Source of the DNA: G020354785 sp964461435
GTDB taxonomy: Bacteria > Bacteroidota > Bacteroidia > Bacteroidales > UBA10428
Assembly: GCA_964461435.1 (NCBI GenBank)
Contig: CAYWUI010000018.1
Coordinates: 1 to 57,187, forward strand
Reading direction: 5' to 3'
Length of the DNA stretch: 57,187 nt
Part shown: positions 34,766-43,354 of the stretch, in pieces
How positions within the stretch are numbered: position 1 is the first letter of the stretch
Layout: each line of letters begins with the position of its first letter
Translations under genes and position numbers: made by a program
Notes under the pieces: generated by a model
What the model saw: only the letters and a program-made list of their open reading frames with translations
Database searches by the model: none
Told to the model about the DNA's origin: nothing

Positions 34766-34823
34766 GGATGGAACATGCTATGATTTAAGATATAAAGCCA
34801 TTCTTACCATTAAGAATGGCTTT
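34743..34823 (+). promoter_or_regulatory. Ribosome-mediated transcription attenuator of the ilv operon
   Basis: Four pairing segments are visible. Segment 1, GCATTC (34743-34748), pairs with segment 2, GAATGC (34752-34757), as a 6-bp hairpin inside the leader-peptide frame. Segment 2, as AGAATG (34751-34756), can instead pair with segment 3, CATTCT (34799-34804), extended by CT/AG with one bulge. Segment 3, as part of AAAGCCATTCTTA (34794-34806), also pairs with segment 4, TAAGAATGGCTTT (34811-34823), to form the terminator. A ribosome stalled on the Ile/Val/Leu codons would cover segment 1 and favour 2:3. A ribosome reaching the stop codon would cover segment 2 and allow 3:4. Confidence 0.8.
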
Positions 34824-34825
34824 TT
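34794..34825 (+). terminator. Attenuator terminator upstream of ilvD
   Basis: A perfect 13-bp stem (34794-34806 with 34811-34823) with a CCAT loop runs into five T residues. It is 28 bp after the leader stop and 46 bp before ilvD. A further perfect hairpin, TGCTGT/ACAGCA with a TAT loop (34840-34854), follows. Confidence 0.88.
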
Positions 34826-34870
34826 CGATTATATATATCTGCTGTTATACAGCAATAAAAACCGGGAAAT

Positions 34871-36694
34871 ATGCAAATTAAACTCAGAAGTTCAACCACT
34901 ACCGAAGGCCGCCTTATGGCGGGGGCCAGAAGCCTTTGGAGAGCAGCAGGCATGAAAGAAGAGCATTTTGGCAAACCTGTCATTGCTATTGTGAACTCCT
35001 TCACCCAGTTTGTGCCGGGCCATACCCATCTGCACGATATAGGCCAGCATATTAAATCTATTATTGAAAAAGAGGATTTTTATGCTGCCGAGTTCAATAC
35101 TATTGCCATAGATGACGGGATAGCCATGGGCCACGATGGGATGCTGTATTCACTGCCTTCCAGGGATCTTATTGCAGATAGTGTTGAGTATATGTGCAAT
35201 GCTCATAAAGTGGACGCTATGATTTGCATAAGCAACTGCGATAAAATCACACCGGGAATGCAAATGGCGGCAATGAGGCTGAATATACCCGCAATATTTG
35301 TATCAGGTGGTCCAATGGAAGCAGGTGTAGTTGGAAGTAAAAAGTATGATCTTATTGATACTATGGTAATGGCTGCCGACACTAATGTATCTGACAGGGA
35401 ATTATTTGAAATTGAAAGAAGGGCTTGTCCGACTTGCGGCTCGTGTTCCGGAATGTTTACAGCCAACTCTATGAACTGCCTGAATGAGGCAATCGGATTG
35501 GCATTACCGGGGAACGGGACAGTTGTTGCAACTCATAAAACACGGTTAAAGCTGTTTGAAAAAGCGGCAAGGCAAATAGTTGAGAATACAAGAAAGTACT
35601 ATGAACACGGCGATAAATCGGTATTACCTCTTTCCATCGCTAACCGCGCTGCATTTTCAAATGCCATGGCCCTCGATATTGCCATGGGCGGCTCCACGAA
35701 TACTGTACTTCATATACTGGCAATTGCTAATGAAGCCGGCGTAAACTTTACTTTGAAAGATATTGATAAACTGTCACGTAAAGTACCTGTATTATGCAAA
35801 GTTGCACCCAGCTCACACTATCATGTTGAAGATGTGAACCGTGCAGGAGGTATTTTAGGTATCATGCGTGAATTGGGGAAAAGGAACCTGATAGATACAT
35901 CGGTAAAAAGGGTGGACGGATTGACTTTAGGTCAGGCCCTTGATAAATATGATATTACGAAAGACAAGATTAATAAGGAAGCAGAAGATTTATTTACAAG
36001 TGCACCCTCAGGCAGGAGGAACCTTAAACTGGGCACCCAGGATGCCAGGTATACACTGGACCGCGACAGGGAAAAGGGATGTATCAGGGATATAAAGAAT
36101 TGTTACAGCAGAGATGGCGGACTGGCTGTTCTTTTTGGCAACATTGCACGCAAGGGCTGTGTTGTCAAAACAGCAGGAGTTGATGAGTCTATCTTTGTTT
36201 TTAAAGGACCTGCCAAAATATATGAATCCCAGGAATCGGCCTGCGACGATATCCTTGGGGATAAATTAGTGCCGGGGGATGTAATAATTATCAGGTATGA
36301 GGGACCTAAAGGTGGTCCGGGGATGCAGGAAATGCTGTATCCAACATCTTATATAAGATCAAAAGGACTTGGGAAAGACTGTGCCTTAATAACCGACGGC
36401 AGATTCTCAGGAGGCACATCAGGATTATCCATTGGTCATGTTTCCCCTGAAGCTGCCTCGGGAGGTGAAATAGGACTGCTAAAAGACGGAGATATAATAG
36501 AGATAAATATTCCTGCAAGAAAGATAGATGTTTTTCTCTCTGATGAGGAGATGGAAAAAAGGAGGAGAGCGGAGGAAGAAAGAGGAGATAAGGCTTTCAC
36601 TCCTTTAAAAAGAAAGAGGCATATATCTGAAGCACTTAAAGCTTATGCGAAGCTCGTGACATCAGCTGATACAGGAGCAATAAGAGAAATTTAA
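34871..36694 (+). CDS. ilvD: Dihydroxy-acid dehydratase
   Basis: The 607-residue enzyme dehydrates dihydroxy-acids to the 2-oxo acids that precede valine and isoleucine. It has the iron-sulfur ligands in MICISNCDKITPGMQMAAMR and RRACPTCGSCSGMFTANSMN. The C-terminal IRYEGPKGGPGMQEML and LITDGRFSGGTSGLSIGH motifs include the catalytic Ser region. Length is normal for the long IlvD form. It is the first gene after the attenuator, followed 28 bp later by ilvB. Confidence 0.96.
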   Translation: MQIKLRSSTTTEGRLMAGARSLWRAAGMKEEHFGKPVIAIVNSFTQFVPGHTHLHDIGQHIKSIIEKEDFYAAEFNTIAIDDGIAMGHDGMLYSLPSRDLIADSVEYMCNAHKVDAMICISNCDKITPGMQMAAMRLNIPAIFVSGGPMEAGVVGSKKYDLIDTMVMAADTNVSDRELFEIERRACPTCGSCSGMFTANSMNCLNEAIGLALPGNGTVVATHKTRLKLFEKAARQIVENTRKYYEHGDKSVLPLSIANRAAFSNAMALDIAMGGSTNTVLHILAIANEAGVNFTLKDIDKLSRKVPVLCKVAPSSHYHVEDVNRAGGILGIMRELGKRNLIDTSVKRVDGLTLGQALDKYDITKDKINKEAEDLFTSAPSGRRNLKLGTQDARYTLDRDREKGCIRDIKNCYSRDGGLAVLFGNIARKGCVVKTAGVDESIFVFKGPAKIYESQESACDDILGDKLVPGDVIIIRYEGPKGGPGMQEMLYPTSYIRSKGLGKDCALITDGRFSGGTSGLSIGHVSPEAASGGEIGLLKDGDIIEINIPARKIDVFLSDEEMEKRRRAEEERGDKAFTPLKRKRHISEALKAYAKLVTSADTGAIREI

Positions 36695-36722
36695 TTCATA
36701 GCAATAATAAATATATTTAAAA

Positions 36723-38462
36723 ATGAAAGAACAAACGTCAGAAATAGAAATAGAAGATAAGGCTAAAAAGGTTAAAATTACAGGATCGGAAGCATTAATG
36801 TTATCACTTGTAAACGAGAATGTCGATGTTATATTCGGTTATCCGGGAGGAGCAATAATGCCTGTATATGATGCCTTAATGGACTATTCTGATAAGATAA
36901 GACATATATTAACACGTCATGAACAGGGTGCTATTCATGCTGCGCAGGGTTACGCCAGGGTAACAGGTAAGGTAGGTGTATGTATGGCTACATCAGGACC
37001 CGGTGCTACAAATCTTATTACAGGTATTGCAGATGCAATGATAGACTCTACACCAATTGTATGCATAACCGGACAGGTAGCGTCTTCATTGCTGGGTTCA
37101 GATGCTTTCCAGGAGACAGATGTTGTCGGTATATCAATGCCTGTTACAAAGTGGAATTATTTGATTTCTAAAGCCGAGGAAATACCTGAGGTTATGGCAC
37201 AGGCCTTCTATATAGCAAAGGCCGGCAGGCCGGGGCCTGTTGTTATTGACCTGGCAAAAGATGCGCAGTTTGGCAAGCTTAACTTCAAATATAAAAGATG
37301 CACGTCAATAAGAAGTTATGTTGCCAGACCCGAGATTGATAAAAATAAGATCGCTGAAGCCGCCAGGTTAATTAATAAGGCAGAGAAGCCCTTTATATTA
37401 TTCGGACAGGGTGTAATACTAGGGGGAGCCGAAAAAGAATTCCGTGCCTTTATTGAAAAATCGGGTATACCTGCTGCCTGGACTATTCTCGGTAAATCAG
37501 CTTTACCCTCTGATCATCCCCTGAATGTTGGCATGCTGGGTATGCACGGTAATTACGGAACTAACATAAAAAGCAACGAATGTGATGTATTGATCGCCGT
37601 AGGAATGAGGTTTGACGACAGGGTTACCGGGGATCTCAACAGGTATGTAAAACAGGCCAAAGTTATTCATATGGAACTGGATCCGGCAGAGATCAATAAA
37701 AATGTTAAGGCGGATGTAGCTGTCCTGGGAAATGTTAAAGAAACTCTGCCTTTCCTTACAGGGCTTGTTGAAAAGAAATCATATGACTCATGGATTAAGG
37801 AATTCAGAGATTGTGACAAGATAGAATACGAAAAGGTTATCAGAAAGGATTTCTACCCTTCAAAACCCGGCATAACAATGGGAGAGGTCATGCGCATAAT
37901 CACAGAAAAAACCGGGGGAGAAGCTATAATTGTAACTGATGTCGGGCAGCATCAAATGTTTGCATCAAGATATGCAAAATTTAACCATACACGCAGTTTT
38001 GTTACTTCAGGAGGTCTGGGTACTATGGGATTCGGACTGCCTGCAGCACATGGTGCCAAAATTGGGGCTCCTGACAGGACGGTAATAGGAATTGTAGGTG
38101 ACGGAGGATTTCAGATGACCATACAGGAACTTGCTACTATAAACCAGACAAGGGCCGCGGTAAAGATTGTTCTTATGAATAATACCTACCTTGGTATGGT
38201 CCGGCAGTGGCAGCAGCTCTTCTTTAACAGAAGATACTCAGAGACCCATCTGAAAAATCCCGATTTTATAAAAGTGGCAGAAGGTTTTGGAATTAAGGGC
38301 AGGAGAATTCTTGAGAGAAAAACACTTGAAAAAGGCATAGAGCAAATGCTGAATTATAAAGGACCGTTTCTTCTTGAAGTTTCCATTGAAAAGGAAGACA
38401 ATGTATTTCCAATGGTTCCTTCAGGAGCTTCAGTTTCTGATGTTATTATAAATATTGAATAA
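36723..38462 (+). CDS. ilvB: Acetolactate synthase, large (catalytic) subunit
   Basis: The 579-residue thiamine-diphosphate enzyme has the ThDP glutamate region (HEQGAIHAAQGYARVTGKVG), the central domain with FAD-related segments (LGMHGNYGTNIKSNECDVLI, GMRFDDRVTG), and the ThDP-binding motif IGIVGDGGFQMTIQEL with NNTYLGMVRQWQ. It condenses pyruvate with itself or with 2-oxobutyrate. It is followed by the regulatory subunit gene, so this is a biosynthetic rather than a catabolic enzyme. Confidence 0.95.
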   Translation: MKEQTSEIEIEDKAKKVKITGSEALMLSLVNENVDVIFGYPGGAIMPVYDALMDYSDKIRHILTRHEQGAIHAAQGYARVTGKVGVCMATSGPGATNLITGIADAMIDSTPIVCITGQVASSLLGSDAFQETDVVGISMPVTKWNYLISKAEEIPEVMAQAFYIAKAGRPGPVVIDLAKDAQFGKLNFKYKRCTSIRSYVARPEIDKNKIAEAARLINKAEKPFILFGQGVILGGAEKEFRAFIEKSGIPAAWTILGKSALPSDHPLNVGMLGMHGNYGTNIKSNECDVLIAVGMRFDDRVTGDLNRYVKQAKVIHMELDPAEINKNVKADVAVLGNVKETLPFLTGLVEKKSYDSWIKEFRDCDKIEYEKVIRKDFYPSKPGITMGEVMRIITEKTGGEAIIVTDVGQHQMFASRYAKFNHTRSFVTSGGLGTMGFGLPAAHGAKIGAPDRTVIGIVGDGGFQMTIQELATINQTRAAVKIVLMNNTYLGMVRQWQQLFFNRRYSETHLKNPDFIKVAEGFGIKGRRILERKTLEKGIEQMLNYKGPFLLEVSIEKEDNVFPMVPSGASVSDVIINIE

Positions 38463-38545
38463 AATGTAACATAATTTTTATTGAATAATCAGATATATAA
38501 CACAGGGAATATTTATTTAATAACCAGGATATAAAATACGGAGAA

Positions 38546-39106
38546 ATGAAAAAATCATATACCATAACAGCCTTTTCAGAGAACCATGTAGGGTTGTTAA
38601 ACAGGATTACTATCATATTTACAAGAAGACATGTGAATATAGAGAGTCTTACGGTTTCTGCATCGGCTATCAAGGGAATACATAAGTTTACTATAGTTGT
38701 AAATGATACTAAAGAAAGGGTGGAAAAAGTCGTTTGTCAGATTGAAAAGCTTGTTGAGGTTTTGAAGGCTTATTATCATACTGATAATGAAATAGTGCAC
38801 CAGGAGATAGCACTTTATAAAGTTCCCACCAGGGCATTACTGGAAAGCAATACCCTGGAAAAGACCATAAGGGATCATAATGCCCGTATCCTTGAAATAA
38901 CACCTGAATTCACAGTAATTGAGAAGACAGGTCACAAAGAAGATACCCAGGAACTGTTTGATATATTAAATAAATACGGAGTAAAACAATTTACGCGTTC
39001 AGGAAGAGTGGCAATAACAAGATCGAACAAAGAACTGTTAAGCACTTATCTGAAAGAAGTGGACAATGCTCAGTCCATACATATAAATGATAATATTAAT
39101 AATTAA
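38546..39106 (+). CDS. ilvN: Acetolactate synthase, small (regulatory) subunit
   Basis: The 186-residue protein begins with an ACT domain (FSENHVGLLNRITIIFTRRH, then VNIESLTVSASA) and has the C-terminal half of long IlvN/IlvH proteins. It binds valine or related end products and controls the large subunit. The gap to ilvB is 83 bp without a visible terminator, and ilvC starts 11 bp after its stop. Long-form length suggests full feedback capacity. Confidence 0.92.
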   Translation: MKKSYTITAFSENHVGLLNRITIIFTRRHVNIESLTVSASAIKGIHKFTIVVNDTKERVEKVVCQIEKLVEVLKAYYHTDNEIVHQEIALYKVPTRALLESNTLEKTIRDHNARILEITPEFTVIEKTGHKEDTQELFDILNKYGVKQFTRSGRVAITRSNKELLSTYLKEVDNAQSIHINDNINN

Positions 39107-39117
39107 ATAAAAAAGTT

Positions 39118-40164
39118 ATGGCTAAAATAAATTTTGGAGGAGTTGAAGAAAATATAGTAACACGCGAAGAATTTCCTTTATCCAGGGCACAAAAAACGTT
39201 AAAAAATGAAGTAGTTGCAGTTGTCGGCTATGGTGTTCAGGGACCGGCACAATCGCTGAACATGAAAGATAACGGGATTAATGTTATTGTCGGACAGGCA
39301 CCCGAATTTAAGAATGACTGGGACAGGGCAGTGAATGACGGATGGGTGCCGGGTAAAACATTGTTTCCAATAGAGGAAGCTGCCTCAAAGGGAACAATTA
39401 TCCAGTACCTTGTTTCAGACGCGGCACAAAGAGCTGTATGGCCCAGGTTAAAACCGTGCCTTAAGGAAGGAGATGCACTGTATTTTTCTCATGGTTTCTC
39501 AATAACTTATAAAGACCAGACTGGCGTCGTTCCGCCCGATAACATTGATGTAATTCTTGTTGCTCCCAAAGGTTCGGGTACAAGTGTCAGAAGAAACTTC
39601 CTTGCAGGATCGGGAATTAATTCAAGCTTTGCTGTATTTCAGGATTATACAGGCAAAGCCCTTGACAGGACAATTGCCCTGGGAATTGCAATTGGTTCGG
39701 GATACTTGTTCCCGACAACATTCGAAAAAGAAGTATTCAGTGACCTGACGGGAGAAAGAGGTGTACTAATGGGGGCACTGGCAGGAATTATGGAGGCACA
39801 ATATGATGTGCTCCGTGAGAACGGGCATACTCCCAGTGAAGCTTTCAACGAGTCGGTTGAAGAGCTTACCCAGAGCTTGATACGGCTGGTAGATGAGAAC
39901 GGGATGGACTGGATGTATTCCAATTGCAGCGCCACGGCACAAAGAGGAGCACTTGACTGGCTGCCTGTATTCAAAAAGGCTACCCTGCCTGTTTTCAGGA
40001 AATTATATAAAAGGGTAAAGAAAGGAGATGAGACGAAAGTGGTTCTGAAAAAAACAGGACACCCTAATTATAAAGTAGAGCTTGATGCGGAATTAAAGAA
40101 AATGGGTGATTCGGAATTATGGCAGGCAGGCGCCCAGGTTAGAAAATTAAGACCAAAGAAGTAA
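39118..40164 (+). CDS. ilvC: Ketol-acid reductoisomerase
   Basis: The 348-residue enzyme has the NAD(P)H-binding loop VVAVVGYGVQGPAQSLNMKD, the LVAPKGSGTSVRRNF segment, and the metal-binding helical domain (FSDLTGERGVLMGALAGIME, then ESVEELTQSLIRLVDENGMD). Downstream, YSNCSATAQRGALDW belongs to the C-terminal knotted part. It converts acetolactate products to dihydroxy-acids using NADPH or NADH and Mg2+. It is the last gene of the ilv operon, followed by two hairpins. Confidence 0.94.
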   Translation: MAKINFGGVEENIVTREEFPLSRAQKTLKNEVVAVVGYGVQGPAQSLNMKDNGINVIVGQAPEFKNDWDRAVNDGWVPGKTLFPIEEAASKGTIIQYLVSDAAQRAVWPRLKPCLKEGDALYFSHGFSITYKDQTGVVPPDNIDVILVAPKGSGTSVRRNFLAGSGINSSFAVFQDYTGKALDRTIALGIAIGSGYLFPTTFEKEVFSDLTGERGVLMGALAGIMEAQYDVLRENGHTPSEAFNESVEELTQSLIRLVDENGMDWMYSNCSATAQRGALDWLPVFKKATLPVFRKLYKRVKKGDETKVVLKKTGHPNYKVELDAELKKMGDSELWQAGAQVRKLRPKK

Positions 40165-40183
40165 CATGTTCATACTGACATGC

Positions 40184-40270
40184 AATTCTCCGGCCGGTAT
40201 ACCGCCAGGGAGGAGAGAATTTTAGCGTCATGATAAAGAGCAACCAGTCTTGCGGCTGATTGCTCTTTTT
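40184..40270 (+). terminator. Two hairpins ending the ilv operon
   Basis: The second hairpin is a standard terminator: AAAGAGCAA (40235-40243) pairs with TTGCTCTTT (40260-40268), then T residues. Upstream, AATTCTC (40184-40190) and GAGAATT (40215-40221) form another stem with a GC-rich loop and a TTT tail, perhaps a weaker first terminator. Confidence 0.75.
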
Positions 40271-40341
40271 ATATTTATAAAATTCAAAATTATAAACATT
40301 TGCCTCTAAATAAATTAACCGGAATATAAGCTTAGAGAGAA

Positions 40342-41025
40342 TTGAGTATAAATAAAAATAATATAGAAAGAAAAAGATTTTTGCTTAGCCTTGTTTTTCC
40401 TTTGTTCTTTCTTATTCTGCTGTGGGCCGTTAAGATTATCGAAATTATCGATGACCTGGACCTGATTTATTATGGCATCTATCCACGTAATGTCAGAGGA
40501 CTGATAGGTATTTTAACATCTCCGCTGATACATGGCAATGAGAATCTTAATCATATTATTGATAATTCAATACCCCTGTTCTTTCTTTCTCTTGCGGTAT
40601 TCTATTTTTATAATAAAGTAGCATACAGGGTTTTTTTCCTGATTTATTTTTGTACAGGAATAGTAGTCTGGATTTTTGGCCGATCTGCATACCATATAGG
40701 AGCAAGCGGATTAATTTATGGATTGGGCTCATTTTTGTTTTTTAGCGGAGTAATAAGACAAAGTATTAATTTGCTTGCAATATCTTTGCTGGTGGTTTTT
40801 CTTTACGGAAGTATGGTATGGGGCATCTTCCCCTATAATGCCAGTATATCATGGGAAGCACATTTCTCGGGAGCTATGACAGGATTTATACTTTCATTTA
40901 TTTACAGGAATGAAGGGCCGCCGGTTAAAAAGCCTGAGTGGGAGGAAGAAGACGAAGAGGAAGAAGAAGACGAAGAGGAAGAAGAAGATGAAGAGGATAA
41001 TATAACGGATAATGATGAATATTAA
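40342..41025 (+). CDS. Rhomboid-family intramembrane serine protease with acidic tail
   Basis: The 227-residue protein has six hydrophobic helices. The rhomboid catalytic site is visible: HIIDN (His71 and Asn75, the HxxxN oxyanion residues), GASG with Ser122, and EAHFSG with His174. The last about 30 residues are almost all Glu and Asp, encoded by three 18-bp tandem repeats, an unusual cytosolic extension. The start is TTG at 40342, since no ATG precedes the first helix in frame. Substrates are unknown. There is no cotranscribed neighbour. Confidence 0.8.
   Translation: MSINKNNIERKRFLLSLVFPLFFLILLWAVKIIEIIDDLDLIYYGIYPRNVRGLIGILTSPLIHGNENLNHIIDNSIPLFFLSLAVFYFYNKVAYRVFFLIYFCTGIVVWIFGRSAYHIGASGLIYGLGSFLFFSGVIRQSINLLAISLLVVFLYGSMVWGIFPYNASISWEAHFSGAMTGFILSFIYRNEGPPVKKPEWEEEDEEEEEDEEEEEDEEDNITDNDEY
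40945..40998 (+). repeat. Three tandem 18-bp repeats encoding an acidic tail
   Basis: The unit GAAGAAGACGAAGAGGAA occurs at 40945-40962 and 40963-40980 exactly, and at 40981-40998 with two base changes. It encodes EEDEEE and stays in frame, so copy number could change by slippage without breaking the gene. Confidence 0.9.
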
Positions 41026-41118
41026 CAAATATTTTTATGTGCCTTCTTAAACAAGTTACCAATTTCTATTATTTTTGAATATGTAAAATATTAAATATTG
41101 AATTTATAAAGGTATAGT

Positions 41119-42084
41119 ATGATGAAACTTATAAATAGTATTATTCTGGTACTTTTTTTATCGCAACGCTTGTTATCCCAGCCAGTATTTGAAACCAAGA
41201 ATAAAGAAGTTATTATTAAACAAAAAGTGGAATCCCAGACTAGCTGGGATTACAATTTCGTTAAAAACAAATCCTCACAAAAAGGTAATCTGACTTCCTA
41301 TACAAAATATAATGAAAGAGGCGATATTGTAGAGTTCGTAACATATAAATTAAAAGATACTCTTACCTATGAAACATATGAATATAACCAGCAGGGTAAC
41401 AGGACTGATTATACCAAACATAAGGGGGGAAGAAAAAATATTTCCTACCAGAAAATTTCCAGATATGATGATAAGGGGAATTTAATTTCAGAGTACGGAT
41501 TTGATGGTACTGAGAAGTTTAAAAATACTTACCTCTACAACGACCAGGGAAAACTTGCAGAAATTAACTATTATATAGAAAATGCATTAAATGAAAAAAG
41601 AGTTTTTAAATATGATGGCAATACAACTGGGGTTACCGTAATTAATTCGGCGAATATTATTACATCCTATATGTCTTTAGATTACGACACTAAAGGGAAT
41701 ATTCTTGAAGAGACGATTTATGATGCAGACAGGAGTCCTTTGGAGAACAGGATATTTGTATATAATAATGAATCAAAGGTTATCAGCGAAGTAAAATACA
41801 GGCTGGGAAACTTTTATTATAAGTTGACTTATTTATATGATTTCAGCGGAGAGCTTATTAATATTGATGAAGAAAACCTCGAAAACAACAGGTATATTAA
41901 AAAGAATTTCAAATATAACGATAAAGGCTACCTTATAGAGATGAACTGGAGAAGAAAACCGGATGAAGAATTCAATACAAGAAATTATGCTTACAACGAG
42001 AGGGGATTATGTACACAGGTTCTTACTTACTATCCAAGCACAAAATTTAAGGTACTTACCAAATATGAATATGAGTTTTATTAA
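41119..42084 (+). CDS. Exported YD/RHS-like repeat protein
   Basis: The 321-residue protein has a signal peptide (SIILVLFLSQRLLSQP). It then has many repeats of the form YxYNxxGxLxExxxY, for example YEYNQQGNRTDYTKH, SRYDDKGNLISEYG, YLYNDQGKLAEINYY, FKYNDKGYLIEMNW and YAYNERGLCTQVL. This is the YD pattern seen in RHS-type beta structures, here without a toxin core or any RHS-associated domain. It is likely a surface or periplasmic protein. The function is not known. Confidence 0.7.
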   Translation: MMKLINSIILVLFLSQRLLSQPVFETKNKEVIIKQKVESQTSWDYNFVKNKSSQKGNLTSYTKYNERGDIVEFVTYKLKDTLTYETYEYNQQGNRTDYTKHKGGRKNISYQKISRYDDKGNLISEYGFDGTEKFKNTYLYNDQGKLAEINYYIENALNEKRVFKYDGNTTGVTVINSANIITSYMSLDYDTKGNILEETIYDADRSPLENRIFVYNNESKVISEVKYRLGNFYYKLTYLYDFSGELINIDEENLENNRYIKKNFKYNDKGYLIEMNWRRKPDEEFNTRNYAYNERGLCTQVLTYYPSTKFKVLTKYEYEFY

Positions 42085-42088
42085 TAAT

Positions 42089-42199
42089 CTACTCATACCT
42101 TAAGGCCCGGACAGGATTCCCTGAGGCTGCTTTATAAGATTGCCGGCTCACCGTAATTATTGCAATAAAACAGACTATTAATAATGGCAATACCAGATT
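42089..42199 (-). pseudogene. Remnant of an FtsX/MacB-type ABC permease (C-terminus only)
   Basis: Read leftward to a TAG at 42089-42091, 36 codons encode a final membrane helix followed by TVSRQSYKAASGNPVRALRYE, a classic end of Bacteroidota FtsX-type permeases (the NPVRALRYE tail). The frame has a TGA at 42200-42202 and the rest of the gene is missing. The fragment abuts a different remnant on the other strand, indicating a deletion. Confidence 0.75.
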
Positions 42200-42434
42200 T
42201 CAAGGTAACCTTAACCATGAACCGGGATGTTGACACGCTACATATGCAATTTGATGTCAGGGATGACAGTATTGCAACAGCGGTGTTACAGATATCTGGT
42301 TGAACGATAATATTGAGATTTATATCGATATGGCTAATGGAAAAGTTCCCCAGTGGCCGCGTACATTAGGTTGGCCCTCATCATACCAGGGTTTGGCCAA
42401 TGGTGATTATGAATTTAGTGTAAGAGGCTTGTAA
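42187..42434 (+). pseudogene. Remnant of a CBM9-like carbohydrate-binding domain protein
   Basis: Frame 1 (42187-42303) reads IPDFKVTLTMNRDVDTLHMQ then FDVRDDSIATA, before a stop. From 42282 another frame continues GVTDIWLNDNIEIYIDMANG, then WPRTLGWPSSYQG and NGDYEFSVRGL, to a TAA at 42432-42434. The DDNIEIYxDMxNG and NGDYxF patterns are those of CBM9-like domains, so one gene has been broken by a frameshift near 42280. The N-terminal part of the gene is gone. Confidence 0.7.
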
Positions 42435-42568
42435 TTTTATCAGCCTTTTTGTTTATGAATTTTTAAAGACATATTAATTGGAGAGGCTTTTCTGAATCTG
42501 TATTTATAAGAATATTTAATTTATTTGCCGGTTTAAATATTTTAGTCCTTTAAAGTTAATATTTTTAC

Positions 42569-43345
42569 ATGGAAATTATAAAACAAGGACAAATGCTGGA
42601 AACAATACTAAAACACAGGTCAATAAGAAAATATAAAAGTATTCCTGTTGATGACGAGGTGCTGGAACAAATATTAAGAGCAGGAACAAGGGCATCAACA
42701 ACGGGGAATATGCAGGTTTACAGTATGGTTATCACTAAGGACAAAGACATAAGAAAACAACTGTGGGAAGCACATTTCAAGCAGGACATGGTATTGCAGG
42801 CTCCTGTGCATATTACTTTTTGTGCCGATTTTAACAGGTTCAACAAGTGGTGCCGCCAGCGTAAAGCAAATCCCGGATATGATAATTTCCTTTCTTTTTT
42901 TACAGCTGCCATAGATGCCTTACTGGTTTCACAGAACGTTGCCCTTGCAGCCGAAGAACATAACCTGGGGATTTGCTACCTGGGAACAGCAACATATATG
43001 GCGGATAAAATTATTGAAATACTTAATCTGCCCCTGGGAGTGGTGCCGGTGGCTGCAATTGTTATGGGTCATCCTGCCGAGCATCCCGGACTGACAGACC
43101 GGCTGCGCCTGGAAAGTGTTGTTCACAAGGAAAAGTACAGCGATTATTCACCTTCGGATATTGATAATATTTACAGGGAGAAGGAAAGCTCGGCACTAAC
43201 TGACCAGTTGTTGAAAGAAAACAATAAGGAGACACTTGCCCAGGTGTTTACCGATAACCGCTATACCAAAAAAGACAATGTATATTTTTCCCAGCAGTTT
43301 CTTAAAGTGCTTGTGAAGCAAGGATTTATGTATAATGAGTGGTAA
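42569..43345 (+). CDS. Nitroreductase-family FMN protein
   Basis: The 258-residue protein has the nitroreductase fold: LKHRSIRKYKSIPVDDEVLE at the N-terminus, RAGTRASTTGNMQVYSMVI for FMN phosphate binding, LVSQNVALAAEEHNLGICYL and LPLGVVPVAAIVMGHPAE. The N-terminal HRSIRKY motif is typical. It would be a dimeric NAD(P)H oxidoreductase. Substrate is unknown. A second in-frame ATG at 42593 (MLETILKH) may be the true start. It is convergent with the Ldh gene with a 9-bp gap. Confidence 0.88.
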   Translation: MEIIKQGQMLETILKHRSIRKYKSIPVDDEVLEQILRAGTRASTTGNMQVYSMVITKDKDIRKQLWEAHFKQDMVLQAPVHITFCADFNRFNKWCRQRKANPGYDNFLSFFTAAIDALLVSQNVALAAEEHNLGICYLGTATYMADKIIEILNLPLGVVPVAAIVMGHPAEHPGLTDRLRLESVVHKEKYSDYSPSDIDNIYREKESSALTDQLLKENNKETLAQVFTDNRYTKKDNVYFSQQFLKVLVKQGFMYNEW

Positions 43346-43354
43346 TTTGCAAGC

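Noticed and set aside
34606..34788. 60-codon frame across the ilv leader region
   Set aside because: It overlaps the methyltransferase end in another frame and has no family resemblance. The 20-codon Ile/Val/Leu frame explains the region better.
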